A stretch of 64,000 nucleotides of DNA, taken from NCBI GenBank assembly GCA_963210315.1, contig OY723270.1, forward strand, positions 620,001 through 684,000, read 5' to 3'. Origin of the DNA: Rhynchopus euleeides. Its lineage: Eukaryota; Euglenozoa; Diplonemea; Diplonemida; Diplonemidae. Each line of letters begins with the position of its first letter. Within the stretch, counting starts at the first letter, position 1. The translations under genes and the position numbers were made by a program. Below the pieces are notes generated by a model, which worked only from the letters and a program-made list of their open reading frames with translations, made no database searches and was not told the DNA's origin. Positions 1 through 9,668 of this stretch are shown piece by piece.

Positions 1-1
1 G

Positions 2-3000
2 ACGCATGCTGCAAGGAGACTGATGGCGCTCCGGGTACCAGTGCCGAAGGACGGCAACTGCCAGTACGCCGGCCTTGCAGAGCAGTGCGCGGAGTGGACA
101 GCAGGCGGGTTGCGTGCAGCGGTGGCGTCGTCCATGCGGCAAAACGCAGAGCGCAGGGCCTCGTACGTGCCCGACCACGATGACCCGCAGGCCCCTACAT
201 CCTACGACGACTACGTCGAGAAGCAGACGCGCCCGGGGACATACGGAGACGCGGCTACCCTCCGGGTTGCGGCAGAAGTTCTGGATGCCCAGGTGTGGCT
301 GCTCGCCTCCAACAGCAAGCAATGCATGACCCGGTGTGGGGAGGGAGCCAAGGTGCTGGGCCTTACGTGGAGGCCCTTCCACTACGATGTGCTCCGTTTC
401 CCCCTTAGCCTGGCCCGGGAGCTAGCTGTGACGCCGACGAACCAGTGGGACATCCCTGCAGCCCTTCCTATGCCCACCCCGGCCACAGCGGACGGGACGC
501 GAGTGCCTACGCCCGTCCAGGGGTCCACAGCGTCACCGCCCCCGCGGCGATTGCGGCATCCTGCATATCAACTAACAACACCGGGAGTGATCAGGCTGGC
601 GACAGCGAACGTAACGTCACTGCAGACGCACCTAGGCGACGTGGCGGGCCTGAAGGCGGATGTTGTGGCCCTGCAGGAAACCCGAGTCCCGGACCCGAGC
701 AAGGGCACGCACAACGGCTACTTCGCAGCCCACGGCTGGGCTATGCACTGGGGCAAGGGCATGCCCAGGGTCGCAGGCGCGAACGGCCGCGAACAAACAA
801 GGCCCGGAGGTGTGGCTGTCATGGCGAAGGAGGGCCTTGTCGCGCAAGTGGTGCAGCCGAAGACCGCGCAGGAGCAGAAGTTGTACGACAGTACCCGCAT
901 GGTGCACGTAGTGCTAGCGATTGGAGACGGGAAAACGGCGCTTCATATCCTGAGCGTGTACGGCCACTCGGGGACCGAAGTGGGTGAGCAGCGGGAAGCC
1001 CTCCTGCAAGAGACGCTCGACCTCGCAGCTGGGTTGGGGCAGGTGCCCGTGCTACTGATGGGGGACCTCAACACCAACCCGGAAACCAGCGCCACGCTGT
1101 CCCAGGCGTGCCGGGTGGGCGGCTGGGTCGACGTGGCGACGACGCATGCGGAGCTCGCACAACAGAGCGTGCAGAACACGTGCTGGGCGTCGGAGAACGG
1201 CACTCGGCTGGACATCTGCCTGATGAACTCCTGCGCAGCGCCGGCCCTGCGTCGCGTTGAGGTGGCGAAGCGGGGGGACTACGACATACCCACGCACTGC
1301 CCGCTTTTTGTAGACCTAGACCTCACTGCCTTCCGCCGCCCCAAAAAGATCTGCATTCTTCCCACCCCTTTCCCTGCGGGTAAGCCCAAGCTGGGAGACG
1401 CTGCGGCGAGAGGGATAATGCAGGACGTGCTTGCAGAGGGGGAACTGCGCCACGGAGCAACGGCCGCGCAGCTCCTCCACCGAGCCTCCACCTGCGGCGA
1501 GCGTTTCCTAAAGCGTGTCCATGTAGGCCACCTGGAGAGGCAGGAAGCGGCCTACACAGGCAGAGCGGAGGGCTACCACATGCAGTGGTCGCGGGCGGCC
1601 ACCAAGCACCACCCCGCCTCTGCACGGGGGGCCGGTGACACGAACACCCGGGCGAAGGACGGACTGTTGGGGAACCTCCGATGCCTCGTCCAAGAGGGTC
1701 TCAAGCGACTGCAAGCCGATGCACCGTACGGCCTCACGAATGGGGAGAAGCACGCCTGGAACGCCGCAAAGAAACGCCTGAGGGAGGGGGGCCTCCCCCA
1801 GGGGCTGCAAGCAGCGCTGACGAACACAACCTCGCAGTTGCCGGACCTGGAGATCCTGGAGCAGGCCCTCATTGCCTTGGAGGGGTCGCAGAGGGGCATG
1901 TTCGACAGGCTCCGCGACGCGAGGATCCGCACGTGGAAGGCGAGGATGCAGAAAGCTTGGACATACGAGGCAGGGCAGGTGTTCGCGTACCTCGCAGATC
2001 GCTTCTGCGCTCCAGCCACCTTCATGCGGCGCGAAGACGGCTCTTTCACGGCCTGCCCCAAGGAGGCGGACGAGCTGCTGAGGAGCGACACGGCGTGGGG
2101 AGGGTACTTCCGTAAGTACGCAACGACGCCAGAGCCCCGGTGGGACACCTTCCGCCAAAAGTACCTCCGCTTTCTCCCCGAGGTGGCTGACATGGAGTGC
2201 AAGACCATCACGGCAGAAGACGTTGGGAAGGCCTTGGCCAAGATGTCCACGTCCACCTCGCCGGGCCTGCACGGTTGGCGGGTCCACGAACTGAGACAAC
2301 TCCCGCACGAACTCCTCAGGCTCTTCGCGGAGGTGTTCAACGAAGTTGAACGGTCGGGCGAGTGGCCGGAGCAGCTGATGCACGCCATGATCTGCCTCAT
2401 CCCCAAGCCTGGCAGCTCAGGAGAGCCACTGTCGCAGCGCCCCATCAGTATCACCCCCGTGCTGTACAGAGTGTGGGCAGCTATCCGGGTGAAACCGGCA
2501 CTGAAGTGGTTGGAGATCATCGCGCCCGAAGACCTGCACGGCTGCCGGCCTGGCCACGGTGCGGAGGACCTCATCTGGCACCTGGCGGCACGTATTGAAG
2601 AAGCCCACCTCACAGGGCGACCGCTGCACGGAGTCGCCCTCGACTTCAAGAAGTGCTTCGACACGGTGCCAATCGACCTCACCTTCCGCCTGGCTGCGGA
2701 GCTCGGTTTCGACGCCCGTGTCCTGCGCACCCTGCGAGCAGCGTACAGGACGATGCAGCGGCACTTCCGGGCGAGCGGCACCATCGGGGAAGGCTTCCTG
2801 CCAACTAACGGCATCATGCAGGGTTGCCCCATCAGTGTCGTGCTGATTAACGTGCTGGTGGGTGTGTGGATGAGGATGGTCGAGCACCGGCAGGACACAA
2901 GGGCGCTGTCTTTCGTTGACGACGTATACGCCACAGCCCCCAGCCCGGAGATCCTGCAAGACGTTGTAGACGACTCTGCGGGTTTCTCCCACGACACCGG

Positions 3001-5755
3001 GATGGCTATTTGTGCAGAAATCAAGTCTCACGTTTTCTCGACATCCCCCGGGCCGCTCCGGATTATGTACCGGGCAAGGGATGGCGAGGCCACTCCCCTC
3101 CGGCAGCGCAACAGCTTCGACTGTCTCGGGGCCATGCTACACGCGCGCCTGATCAGGGAAGGGCGCACAGCGCCCCAGTCCGAGCGCATCGCCCGCCGGA
3201 AGGAAGGTGCGCAGCAGAACCTCCGCAGAACCTCAGCGCTGCCCCTGCCGGTGCAATGGAAAGGGCAGGCGGCGGCGATGACGGCAGGGGCTCGACTATA
3301 TTACGATGCCCTCGTAACTCGTTGGGACAGCAAGGACATCAGGCGATGGAGGGGCCTCTTCGTCGCCGCGCTCTGGTCTGGCCCACCTCGCAGAGCACAG
3401 GAGATTGTGCTGTGTGTCCTCCATCAGGCGCACCGGGTGGACCCCGCTGTCGCCCCCCCCTACCGGCAGATCACCACATGGGCCAAGCAGATCAAAAAGT
3501 GGAGCCACAGCAGGGTGCTGTCCGAGGCAGCCTGGGGGAGTAGAGAGAGGCTTGAGGGGACAGGCCCCTTCGCGCTTTTCTGGGCCGCCCTGCAGGGGAT
3601 TGAATGGCGCTGGAGTGCTGCGACCACCCTGGCTTACACTGACGAAGCTGGTCGCGATGTCACCTTCGACCCTGTTGCTGCAACACCGAGCGCCTGGGCT
3701 ATCTTTGCACACGACCTCCGCCAATCCCTGCGTAACGCAACGGCGAAGAAGCTGGCCGAACGCAGAGACGACTTCCAAGGAGCAGAGCACGGCATTGACG
3801 GGAGGGTGACACGTTGCGTCCTGGAGGGAGAGGGCGCTGCAATCACGGGGTACCAGCGAGGCCTCCTCCGCTCCGTCGTTGCAGGGGCGGTGCCTGCTCG
3901 TGGGCGCACAGGTCTGGGGGAGGTGTGCCGATACTGCACATCTGGGACCCCGGAGACGGTATCACACCTGTGGTGGGACTGCGCTGCATGGGAGCCAGTC
4001 CGCCAGAAGCACCCCATAGCAGCGAGGGACCGGACGGCCTGGCCGGCATGCCTGGCCCAGTGCGGGGTGGCGCCCATTTACAGATACAGCGTCCCGGAGA
4101 ACGAGCAGCCGCTGCCCATGTCCTTTGCGGACAGGATCACCACCGTGGCACAGCTCCACCGCTACTTCATCGCAGTCCTGGCGGCGCGACAGGAGAAGGA
4201 CGGGCTGCTCGACCGCTCTGTGCGCCATCACCGTACTACCGTCTACCCCTGGGAGTGGAGCACCCCTAACCCCGAGAGTGCCTCCATCCCTGCACTGGCG
4301 CCTTCCGAAGTCAAGCAGACGTGGGGCAAGCGGCCCCCAGGCATGTGGGTGGCCCTCTGCGACTGGCTAAGGGGCCTAAAGTGGGGACCGCAGGGGAGTG
4401 AGCATACTGTGACCCTGATGGAGCTGGCCGTGGACTTCGAGCTATCAACTGGCCTTACCCTCCCAGACACCGTGACGCGCCGCATCCGCCCCCCCGCCCA
4501 CGTGGACCCGAATAGGAAGGGCGCGAGGGAGGCCCGCTCGCGCATCCCTGCAGACACAGCCCCAGGGCTCACCCTGTACTTTGACGGTGGTGCGCGCGAC
4601 AATGGCACCCCCTTCGCCGTGGCGGGGGCAGGGGCGGTGCTATACCAAGACGGTTGCAAGGTTTCAGAGAAAGTACTCCCGCTGCTGAACGTGCGTAGCA
4701 ACAACATTGCTGAGTACGAGGCGCTCCGTGCAGGTCTGCGCCTCCTCGAGAGGGGTGATGCCCCTGAGGGCCCAGTCACAGTGCGGGGCGACTCCCAGGT
4801 GGTGCTGCGCCAGCTCCAAGGGGACTCATTGTGCCGGGATGCCGCCCTCCGTCCTCTGTTCCTCAGCACGTCCCGGCTAGCTGCGGACCTCCAACCGAGG
4901 TTCACTCTCACATACGAGCATGTGAAGAGGGAATCCAACACAGATGCTGATGCCCTCAGTAACGCCGCGATGGACGAGGCTGAAAGGCTGGGGGCCTCAC
5001 GGCAGCAGCTCCAGCAGGACCTCACGGTGTTCCAGAGCAGTATCCTGGGGAAGGCTGCCTCGCTGAAGGGGCTCTGCAGCATGGTGACGAAAGTAGGCAC
5101 TGGGCCCTGGCATTGCGGCCATGCTGCCAACTCAACAGTCCTCACGGCGATCGGTGGATCTGTGGCGGCGGGCCTGTCGAGGAGGGCCCAGCTGAACCCT
5201 GCCACTGAGTCGGTGATGCGCAGCCTCCAAGCGCACCTGGCTGTGCCAGCCCCCAGCCGGACGGATACAGTGTTCCATGATCGCGGAATGGCGTGGGCCG
5301 CTACCTTCGCTCCGCAGCCGCACTACCCTGAGGGTTGGCAGCAATCGGCCCAGCAGTGGGCGGCGCGTGGTCGGCAGGCCAACAGCCGGGTAGGGCGCCC
5401 ATGGGAGCGGAGGGGCGCTGCCCCCCGAACTGCTCCCCCTGGTGCCAGGAGGAACGCAAAGGTGCTTGCCTGCAAGTTGCATTGGAAGCCCCGTTGCTCG
5501 GCATGCCAGAAGCGGCGCCTCCCGGAGGAGGTGTGCTGCCGCAACCACCACAAGGAGGGGGACGGGCTCCCGGTCACTATGGGCTTCTGCAAACGCCACA
5601 GCATGGACCGATGCGGTGACTGCTACAGCGATGGCAAAACACTACCACATTGCTGCCAAGCACACCACGCCGGCTATGCTGCACGCCCTCCTCCCCGGAG
5701 TGGCACTGAGTTGGCCCCACACTCTAACCCGAGTGGGGCCTCCGCTGTGACGTAG
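2..5755 (+). CDS. LINE ORF2 polyprotein (OTU, endonuclease, RT, RNase H), copy A, 5'-partial
   Basis: This is the replication polyprotein of the LINE. The frame is open from the first bases; the first ATG is at 23. Counted from that ATG, an OTU-type cysteine protease comes first (DGNC with Cys13; His120 in the HYD motif). An APE/EEP endonuclease follows at about 190-430, with QET, GDLN, RLD and a C-terminal THCP. The reverse transcriptase has LDFKKCFD (motif A, near 873), GIMQGCPIS (motif B) and FVDD (motif C, 964-967). A C-x2-C...H-x4-C knuckle starts near 1302 and is followed by RNase H, with Asp1521 in FDGG, then AEYEAL, GDSQ and DADALSN. A Cys/His-rich tail lies near 1815-1880. All expected catalytic residues are present and no stop interrupts the frame, so this copy looks functional. 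Proteins with this set replicate by target-primed reverse transcription in the nucleus; the job of the OTU protease in LINEs is unknown. Confidence 0.95.
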   Translation, partial: THAARRLMALRVPVPKDGNCQYAGLAEQCAEWTAGGLRAAVASSMRQNAERRASYVPDHDDPQAPTSYDDYVEKQTRPGTYGDAATLRVAAEVLDAQVWLLASNSKQCMTRCGEGAKVLGLTWRPFHYDVLRFPLSLARELAVTPTNQWDIPAALPMPTPATADGTRVPTPVQGSTASPPPRRLRHPAYQLTTPGVIRLATANVTSLQTHLGDVAGLKADVVALQETRVPDPSKGTHNGYFAAHGWAMHWGKGMPRVAGANGREQTRPGGVAVMAKEGLVAQVVQPKTAQEQKLYDSTRMVHVVLAIGDGKTALHILSVYGHSGTEVGEQREALLQETLDLAAGLGQVPVLLMGDLNTNPETSATLSQACRVGGWVDVATTHAELAQQSVQNTCWASENGTRLDICLMNSCAAPALRRVEVAKRGDYDIPTHCPLFVDLDLTAFRRPKKICILPTPFPAGKPKLGDAAARGIMQDVLAEGELRHGATAAQLLHRASTCGERFLKRVHVGHLERQEAAYTGRAEGYHMQWSRAATKHHPASARGAGDTNTRAKDGLLGNLRCLVQEGLKRLQADAPYGLTNGEKHAWNAAKKRLREGGLPQGLQAALTNTTSQLPDLEILEQALIALEGSQRGMFDRLRDARIRTWKARMQKAWTYEAGQVFAYLADRFCAPATFMRREDGSFTACPKEADELLRSDTAWGGYFRKYATTPEPRWDTFRQKYLRFLPEVADMECKTITAEDVGKALAKMSTSTSPGLHGWRVHELRQLPHELLRLFAEVFNEVERSGEWPEQLMHAMICLIPKPGSSGEPLSQRPISITPVLYRVWAAIRVKPALKWLEIIAPEDLHGCRPGHGAEDLIWHLAARIEEAHLTGRPLHGVALDFKKCFDTVPIDLTFRLAAELGFDARVLRTLRAAYRTMQRHFRASGTIGEGFLPTNGIMQGCPISVVLINVLVGVWMRMVEHRQDTRALSFVDDVYATAPSPEILQDVVDDSAGFSHDTGMAICAEIKSHVFSTSPGPLRIMYRARDGEATPLRQRNSFDCLGAMLHARLIREGRTAPQSERIARRKEGAQQNLRRTSALPLPVQWKGQAAAMTAGARLYYDALVTRWDSKDIRRWRGLFVAALWSGPPRRAQEIVLCVLHQAHRVDPAVAPPYRQITTWAKQIKKWSHSRVLSEAAWGSRERLEGTGPFALFWAALQGIEWRWSAATTLAYTDEAGRDVTFDPVAATPSAWAIFAHDLRQSLRNATAKKLAERRDDFQGAEHGIDGRVTRCVLEGEGAAITGYQRGLLRSVVAGAVPARGRTGLGEVCRYCTSGTPETVSHLWWDCAAWEPVRQKHPIAARDRTAWPACLAQCGVAPIYRYSVPENEQPLPMSFADRITTVAQLHRYFIAVLAARQEKDGLLDRSVRHHRTTVYPWEWSTPNPESASIPALAPSEVKQTWGKRPPGMWVALCDWLRGLKWGPQGSEHTVTLMELAVDFELSTGLTLPDTVTRRIRPPAHVDPNRKGAREARSRIPADTAPGLTLYFDGGARDNGTPFAVAGAGAVLYQDGCKVSEKVLPLLNVRSNNIAEYEALRAGLRLLERGDAPEGPVTVRGDSQVVLRQLQGDSLCRDAALRPLFLSTSRLAADLQPRFTLTYEHVKRESNTDADALSNAAMDEAERLGASRQQLQQDLTVFQSSILGKAASLKGLCSMVTKVGTGPWHCGHAANSTVLTAIGGSVAAGLSRRAQLNPATESVMRSLQAHLAVPAPSRTDTVFHDRGMAWAATFAPQPHYPEGWQQSAQQWAARGRQANSRVGRPWERRGAAPRTAPPGARRNAKVLACKLHWKPRCSACQKRRLPEEVCCRNHHKEGDGLPVTMGFCKRHSMDRCGDCYSDGKTLPHCCQAHHAGYAARPPPRSGTELAPHSNPSGASAVT

Positions 5756-5813
5756 AAATGGGCGGGGGTGGGCAATGATCCGCGCAGGATCTCCCCACAC
5801 AAAACGTGGTCAC
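5756..5813 (+). promoter_or_regulatory. LINE 3' UTR with predicted hairpin, copy A
   Basis: The 58 bases after the ORF2 stop recur at the end of all four LINE copies in the window. They contain GATCC-GCGCA-GGATC, flanked by GTGGG and CCCAC, which can form a stem-loop. The shortest copy (29659-29707) keeps exactly this part. The structure is the natural candidate for the signal that the reverse transcriptase recognises; that role is inferred. Confidence 0.6.
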
Positions 5814-5870
5814 CACACACACACCAACCACCTCCCCCACCCCCCCCCCCTCTCAGCTTTCTCAGCTCTT

Positions 5871-8800
5871 TCAGAGATTCAGCACAGGGCCACTCGGAGG
5901 GGGACGCATGCGCTCGCCCTCCGTCTGCATATCCCCCTCCGTCGGCTCAAACTCGGAGTACGCCTGCGGGATGGAGAAGTTCGTATCGAGGTGCGCCTGC
6001 CGCTGCTGCCCCGTCCCCCTCCCCTCCACCGGGAACGCCGCCGTCGACTGGTCGTCGTAATCGTCGAACACGCCATGCACATAATCCTGCTCCTGCCTCG
6101 CATATGCGGAGAACGCCCTCCCTCTGGGACCCGCATCAGCCGGGTCCCCCAACGTGCCCCGCCTGGGAGGGATATGCCCTGAAGGCCGCCTCTGGTCGGC
6201 ATTGGGCAGTGCAAACGCGGCAGACACACGCCTCGACTCGCCACGAGACGCGCTCCCCCCTCCCATCGACCTGGATCCATATTGCGGGCTGAGGGTGCCG
6301 TGCTGCGAACGGCGGCGCTGCTTCCAGATGGACCGCTCGCTGTCCTTCTGGAACTGGTTGTCACGCTCGTCGAGGAGCCGCTGGCGGTACCCTGTGTCAG
6401 CCCTGCAGTGCTGAGCGAGGAGTGGGGCGCGCGTGGTGTGGGGTGCGGAACGGATGTCCACCGGAGGGAGAGACTTCGTCGCCTCCGCAAACACGGAGTG
6501 GCAGTCGTGGGCACCCCAGTTGAGCTGCTGGCGCATCACCGCGTCAGAGGAGTGGGATGCCTCATCGCGGAGGCCCACAAGTTTGTAAGACCCGCCCTGC
6601 TCGAGGAAGAGGGAGAGCGATTCGTCGTCATCCACCTCGACATCCATATCCATGTCGCTGTCGCGGTAGCACAGAGCGCTGATCCGCCCCAGCTTGTGGG
6701 TCACCGCGTTGCGGAGCCCCTTGAAGCTCGTCTCCACGTTGAGGTAGAACGCCTTCGACATGTTCTCCCCCCGGATCTTCACCGTGATCTTGATGTCGTC
6801 AGGGCTCCTCCTCTCCGTCCCGCACAGGCCATACACGAGTGAGCCGTCCGACAGGAGGCTTGTCTCCGCAAAGCCACCGCCGTCCCACCCGGCTTTTCCG
6901 CTGCTGCCGAGGTCGCTGCTGAGGAAGCTGTCGGTTCCGGGAGATCTGAGGTAGTGGGCATCCCCGCCGCTGCGGCGGAGGTATTCCGCAGCCCAGTCAT
7001 CGCCAGGCCTGCACCCCATGCGCTTCTCATAGATCCCGCCACGCCCCGTCACGATCCCGTCGGCGTAGTCGTCCACATCGGGGTCATGCGGGTCCCTTCT
7101 CTCGCCCTTCCCACCGCCTGCCCCGCGGGACCCCCCACGGAAGCCCTTGGTGTAGTCCTCCTCCAAAGGGATGCCCATCTGCTTCTCGTAGATCCCGCCA
7201 CGCCCTGTGAGGAGACCATCGACGTAATCCTCCACGTCGGGATCTGTCGGGTCGTGGCGGGCTGCGGCGGTGCGGCGGTGCATCCCCTCATCCCCCGAGG
7301 AGTCGTAGTCCCTGTCTGGGTCGGCTTCGGGCATTTCGAACCTCCCGCTGTCGCCGCGGCGTTGGTAGCCCGCGGTGTAATCGTCATCCAGACCGATGCC
7401 CATGCGCTTCTCATAGATCCCGCCACGCCCTGTGAGGAGACCATCGACATAATCCTCAACGTCTTTATCCTTCGGGTCGACCCAACCAGCAGCAGGCTGA
7501 CCTGCCCCAGCGCCATGGTGTGCCCGAGGCGGGGATGCTGCGGCAGCAGCAGCTGCGGCAGCCCGGCGGTTCGCATTGCCTTCCTCAGGCGGGGTGTCGT
7601 AGTCCCTGTCTGGGTCAGTTTCGGGCATTTCAAACCTCCCGCTGTCGCCGCGGCGTTGGTATCCCGCGGTGTAATCGTCATCCAGACCGATACCCATGCG
7701 CTTCTCATAGATCCCGCCACGCCCTGTGAGGATCCCGTCGACATAATCATCAACATCGGGGTCGTGTGGGTCAGCCCTCTCCTGGGGGGCGTCGTTCTCC
7801 CCACCGTGCCCCGCCCCACCGGCCTGCTGTGCAGCCCCCTCACAGGGGATGGGATGGACAGAGGTGCTGAGGCTGTGTTCCCGCGCTTCCGAGGGTGTCT
7901 CCGGCATGTCAACCCTGCCGCTGCTGTCGCCGCGGCGTTGGTATCCCGCGGTGTAGTCGTCATCCAGACCGATGCCCATGCGCTTCTCGTAGATCCCGCC
8001 ACGCCCTGTGAGGATCCCGTCGACATAATCATCGACATCGGGGTCGTGTGGGTCACGCTGTTCCGCCACCTCGCCCACCCCGCCCGACACCACGGCGCCA
8101 GAGGGGGCACCAGATGGGTGCACTTCCTGGGAAGTTGAAGCACCCCCAACAGCCTCACCACCGCTGCTGGCGCTAGGCTCCCGCGGGATGGGTTGGCCCT
8201 CAGAGCCGGAGGGGTTGCCACCGGGTGGGGCAGCGTATCCCGCGGTGTAATCGTCTTCCAGACCGATGCCCATGCGCTTCTCATAGATCCCGCCACGCCC
8301 TGTGAGGATCCCGTCGACATAATCATCGACATCGGGGTCGTGTGGGTCACGCTGTTCCGCCACCTCGCCCACCCCGCCCGACACCACGGCGCCAGAGGGG
8401 GCACCAGATGGGTGCACTTCCTGGGAAGTTGAAGCACCCCCAACAGCCTCACCACCGCTGCTGGCGCTAGGCTCCCGCGGGATGGGTTGGCCCTCAGAGC
8501 CGGAGGGGTTGCCACCGGGTGGGGCAGCGTATCCCGCGGTGTAATCGTCTTCCAGACCGATGCCCATGCGCTTCTCATAGATCCCGCCACGCCCTGTGAG
8601 GATCCCGTCGACATATTCATCAACATCGGGGTCGTGCTTCTCGGCGTCTGGGTCGGATTGCTGTTCCCCGGAGGGCTGGGCCCTCTCAGCTGGGACACTC
8701 CCGCTCTGCCCATCCGCGCCGCGCGGCGAAGGGGACGCGCTCCTGTAAGCAACGGTGTAATCCTCCCCGACAGGCACGCCCATGCGCTTCTCATAGATCC

Positions 8801-8906
8801 CGCCACGCCCTGTCACGATGTCCTCGACGTACTCCTCAATCCCATCCGCTTCCTCCACCGACATGGCATCCGGGATGTCGCGTGGTGAGGCAGGGCCAGC
8901 GGACAT
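5871..8906 (-). CDS. Eight-repeat protein with PB1-like domain
   Basis: A 1011-residue ORF on the minus strand that starts at an ATG and has no visible intron. The N-terminal two thirds hold eight copies of a module of about 36 residues with the core DDYVDGILTGRGGIYEKRMG followed by DDYTAGY. Acidic, Ser/Gly/Pro-rich linkers of variable length separate the modules. I do not recognise the module. Residues about 697-777 resemble a PB1 domain: an ITVKIRG strand, a FKGLRNAV helix and an acidic OPCA-like stretch (YRDSDMD followed by VDDDESL). PB1 domains join proteins head to tail, so a scaffold that presents eight copies of a short binding motif is a fair guess. The C-terminal 200 residues are low complexity. 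The stop codon lies 57 bases from the end of LINE copy A, so the LINE landed just beyond the 3' end of the gene. Confidence 0.8.
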   Translation of the reverse strand: MSAGPASPRDIPDAMSVEEADGIEEYVEDIVTGRGGIYEKRMGVPVGEDYTVAYRSASPSPRGADGQSGSVPAERAQPSGEQQSDPDAEKHDPDVDEYVDGILTGRGGIYEKRMGIGLEDDYTAGYAAPPGGNPSGSEGQPIPREPSASSGGEAVGGASTSQEVHPSGAPSGAVVSGGVGEVAEQRDPHDPDVDDYVDGILTGRGGIYEKRMGIGLEDDYTAGYAAPPGGNPSGSEGQPIPREPSASSGGEAVGGASTSQEVHPSGAPSGAVVSGGVGEVAEQRDPHDPDVDDYVDGILTGRGGIYEKRMGIGLDDDYTAGYQRRGDSSGRVDMPETPSEAREHSLSTSVHPIPCEGAAQQAGGAGHGGENDAPQERADPHDPDVDDYVDGILTGRGGIYEKRMGIGLDDDYTAGYQRRGDSGRFEMPETDPDRDYDTPPEEGNANRRAAAAAAAAASPPRAHHGAGAGQPAAGWVDPKDKDVEDYVDGLLTGRGGIYEKRMGIGLDDDYTAGYQRRGDSGRFEMPEADPDRDYDSSGDEGMHRRTAAARHDPTDPDVEDYVDGLLTGRGGIYEKQMGIPLEEDYTKGFRGGSRGAGGGKGERRDPHDPDVDDYADGIVTGRGGIYEKRMGCRPGDDWAAEYLRRSGGDAHYLRSPGTDSFLSSDLGSSGKAGWDGGGFAETSLLSDGSLVYGLCGTERRSPDDIKITVKIRGENMSKAFYLNVETSFKGLRNAVTHKLGRISALCYRDSDMDMDVEVDDDESLSLFLEQGGSYKLVGLRDEASHSSDAVMRQQLNWGAHDCHSVFAEATKSLPPVDIRSAPHTTRAPLLAQHCRADTGYRQRLLDERDNQFQKDSERSIWKQRRRSQHGTLSPQYGSRSMGGGSASRGESRRVSAAFALPNADQRRPSGHIPPRRGTLGDPADAGPRGRAFSAYARQEQDYVHGVFDDYDDQSTAAFPVEGRGTGQQRQAHLDTNFSIPQAYSEFEPTEGDMQTEGERMRPPPSGPVLNL
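8023..8610 (-). repeat. 294-bp tandem duplication inside the eight-repeat gene
   Basis: Two successive 294-bp units (98 codons) encode the same linker and module without a difference that I can see. The duplicated linker includes APSGAVVSGGVGEV. The exact in-frame copy shows that the module array is still growing or shrinking, or is being homogenised, by unequal exchange. Confidence 0.9.
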
Positions 8907-9299
8907 CGTAAAGAGGGTGGGAAGTCGGGTGATAGGGCGGTGTAGAACGGTAGAGCGGTGCTGTGCCCCTTCGCCTCCGGGAGGGTGGGGGGTGGAAGTG
9001 TGTTAAACACTCAGTGTCACCACCACCGCAGGTTGCGTTTTGGGTGTATGTATGTGTGTGTGTGTTGAAACCAGTTTTAAGGCGGTGTCTGGCTAGCGCA
9101 ACCTTTCTCGACAGAAGCACCTCCCCTCACGTCCGACACTTCGTGAGGCTTACCCCTTACGAATGTATGTGTGTGTGTGTGTCGCTGTTTCACGGGGTTA
9201 TCCGGGCTGAGGACGGTTTGCCGTGCGGTGCCCTGTTGTGTTGGGTGGTGGTGTGGGGGGTGTGTGTGTGTGGGGGCGATTCCGAACGGTCTGCGGATT
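8907..9299. other. Intergenic stretch with TG microsatellites
   Basis: This is the upstream region of the eight-repeat gene. It holds TG/GT runs near 9045-9066, 9167-9182 and 9258-9272 and no credible coding sequence. The TG runs read as CA on the other strand and resemble the insertion targets of the LINE, but no LINE copy is present here. Confidence 0.6.
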
Positions 9300-9660
9300 T
9301 CTCAGTCCTGACGGAGCTGTTGGCAAAGACGGGCAGGGGCAGGGGCAGAGACAGAGGCTCCGGGCTATGCGACGCTCGTACTGACATGACACATCGTGTA
9401 GCAAGGCTAGCTGGCATGCTGACACGCGGAAGGGGGGTCACACTTTGCAAGGAGCAGCGAGCAGCATGCAGGCGAGTCCTCCTCTGTGCATGCACCACGG
9501 TGCTGGACACGCCACGCGGCACCACCTCTCTGTGAAGCGGCACTCCTGCCGCAGGCCTTCGGAGGCAGAACGTTGACTCATCTCAGGGCAAACGCCCTGG
9601 AACCCGCCACAAACAATGGGCTTAGGTAGGGCAAGTCACACAAGGCAGGGAACAGGGTTA
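9300..9660 (-). repeat. Flanks of WD40 tandem units
   Basis: The part at 9355-9520 matches the DNA just upstream of the intact WD40 genes (10950-11080 and 12470-12600), sharing GCGACGCTCGTACTGACAT and GCATGCAGGCGAGTCCTCCT. The part at 9580-9670 matches their 3' flanks (near 11140 and 12650). It appears to be the junction left by a lost or unseen neighbouring unit of the tandem array. The segment shared upstream of several copies is also the best place to look for the WD40 gene promoter. Confidence 0.6.
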
Positions 9661-9668
9661 CATTACAC

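Larger units (their letters stand above)
1..5813 (+). mobile_element. OTU-bearing LINE retrotransposon, copy A (5' end outside window)
   Basis: This is the 3' part of a non-LTR retrotransposon that enters from the left edge. It holds nearly all of ORF2 and a 58-bp 3' UTR. The 3' terminus is placed at the end of ACGTGGTCAC by comparison with the complete copy at 13093-21822, where the target duplication fixes it. Immediately downstream is a CA tract (5814-5827), the presumed target. There is no poly(A) tail. The sequence looks identical, or nearly so, to the copy in opposite orientation, which suggests recent activity. ORF1 and the 5' target duplication must lie outside the window. Confidence 0.95.

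Noticed and set aside
1573..3031. Large frames antisense to the LINE ORF2 (also mirrored at 15875-17400)
   Set aside because: They are GC-rich shadows of ORF2; none carries a domain and the real strand has all catalytic motifs.
6954..8888. Plus-strand frames opposite the eight-repeat gene
   Set aside because: They repeat with the same period as the minus-strand gene and have no start or domain logic; antisense shadows.
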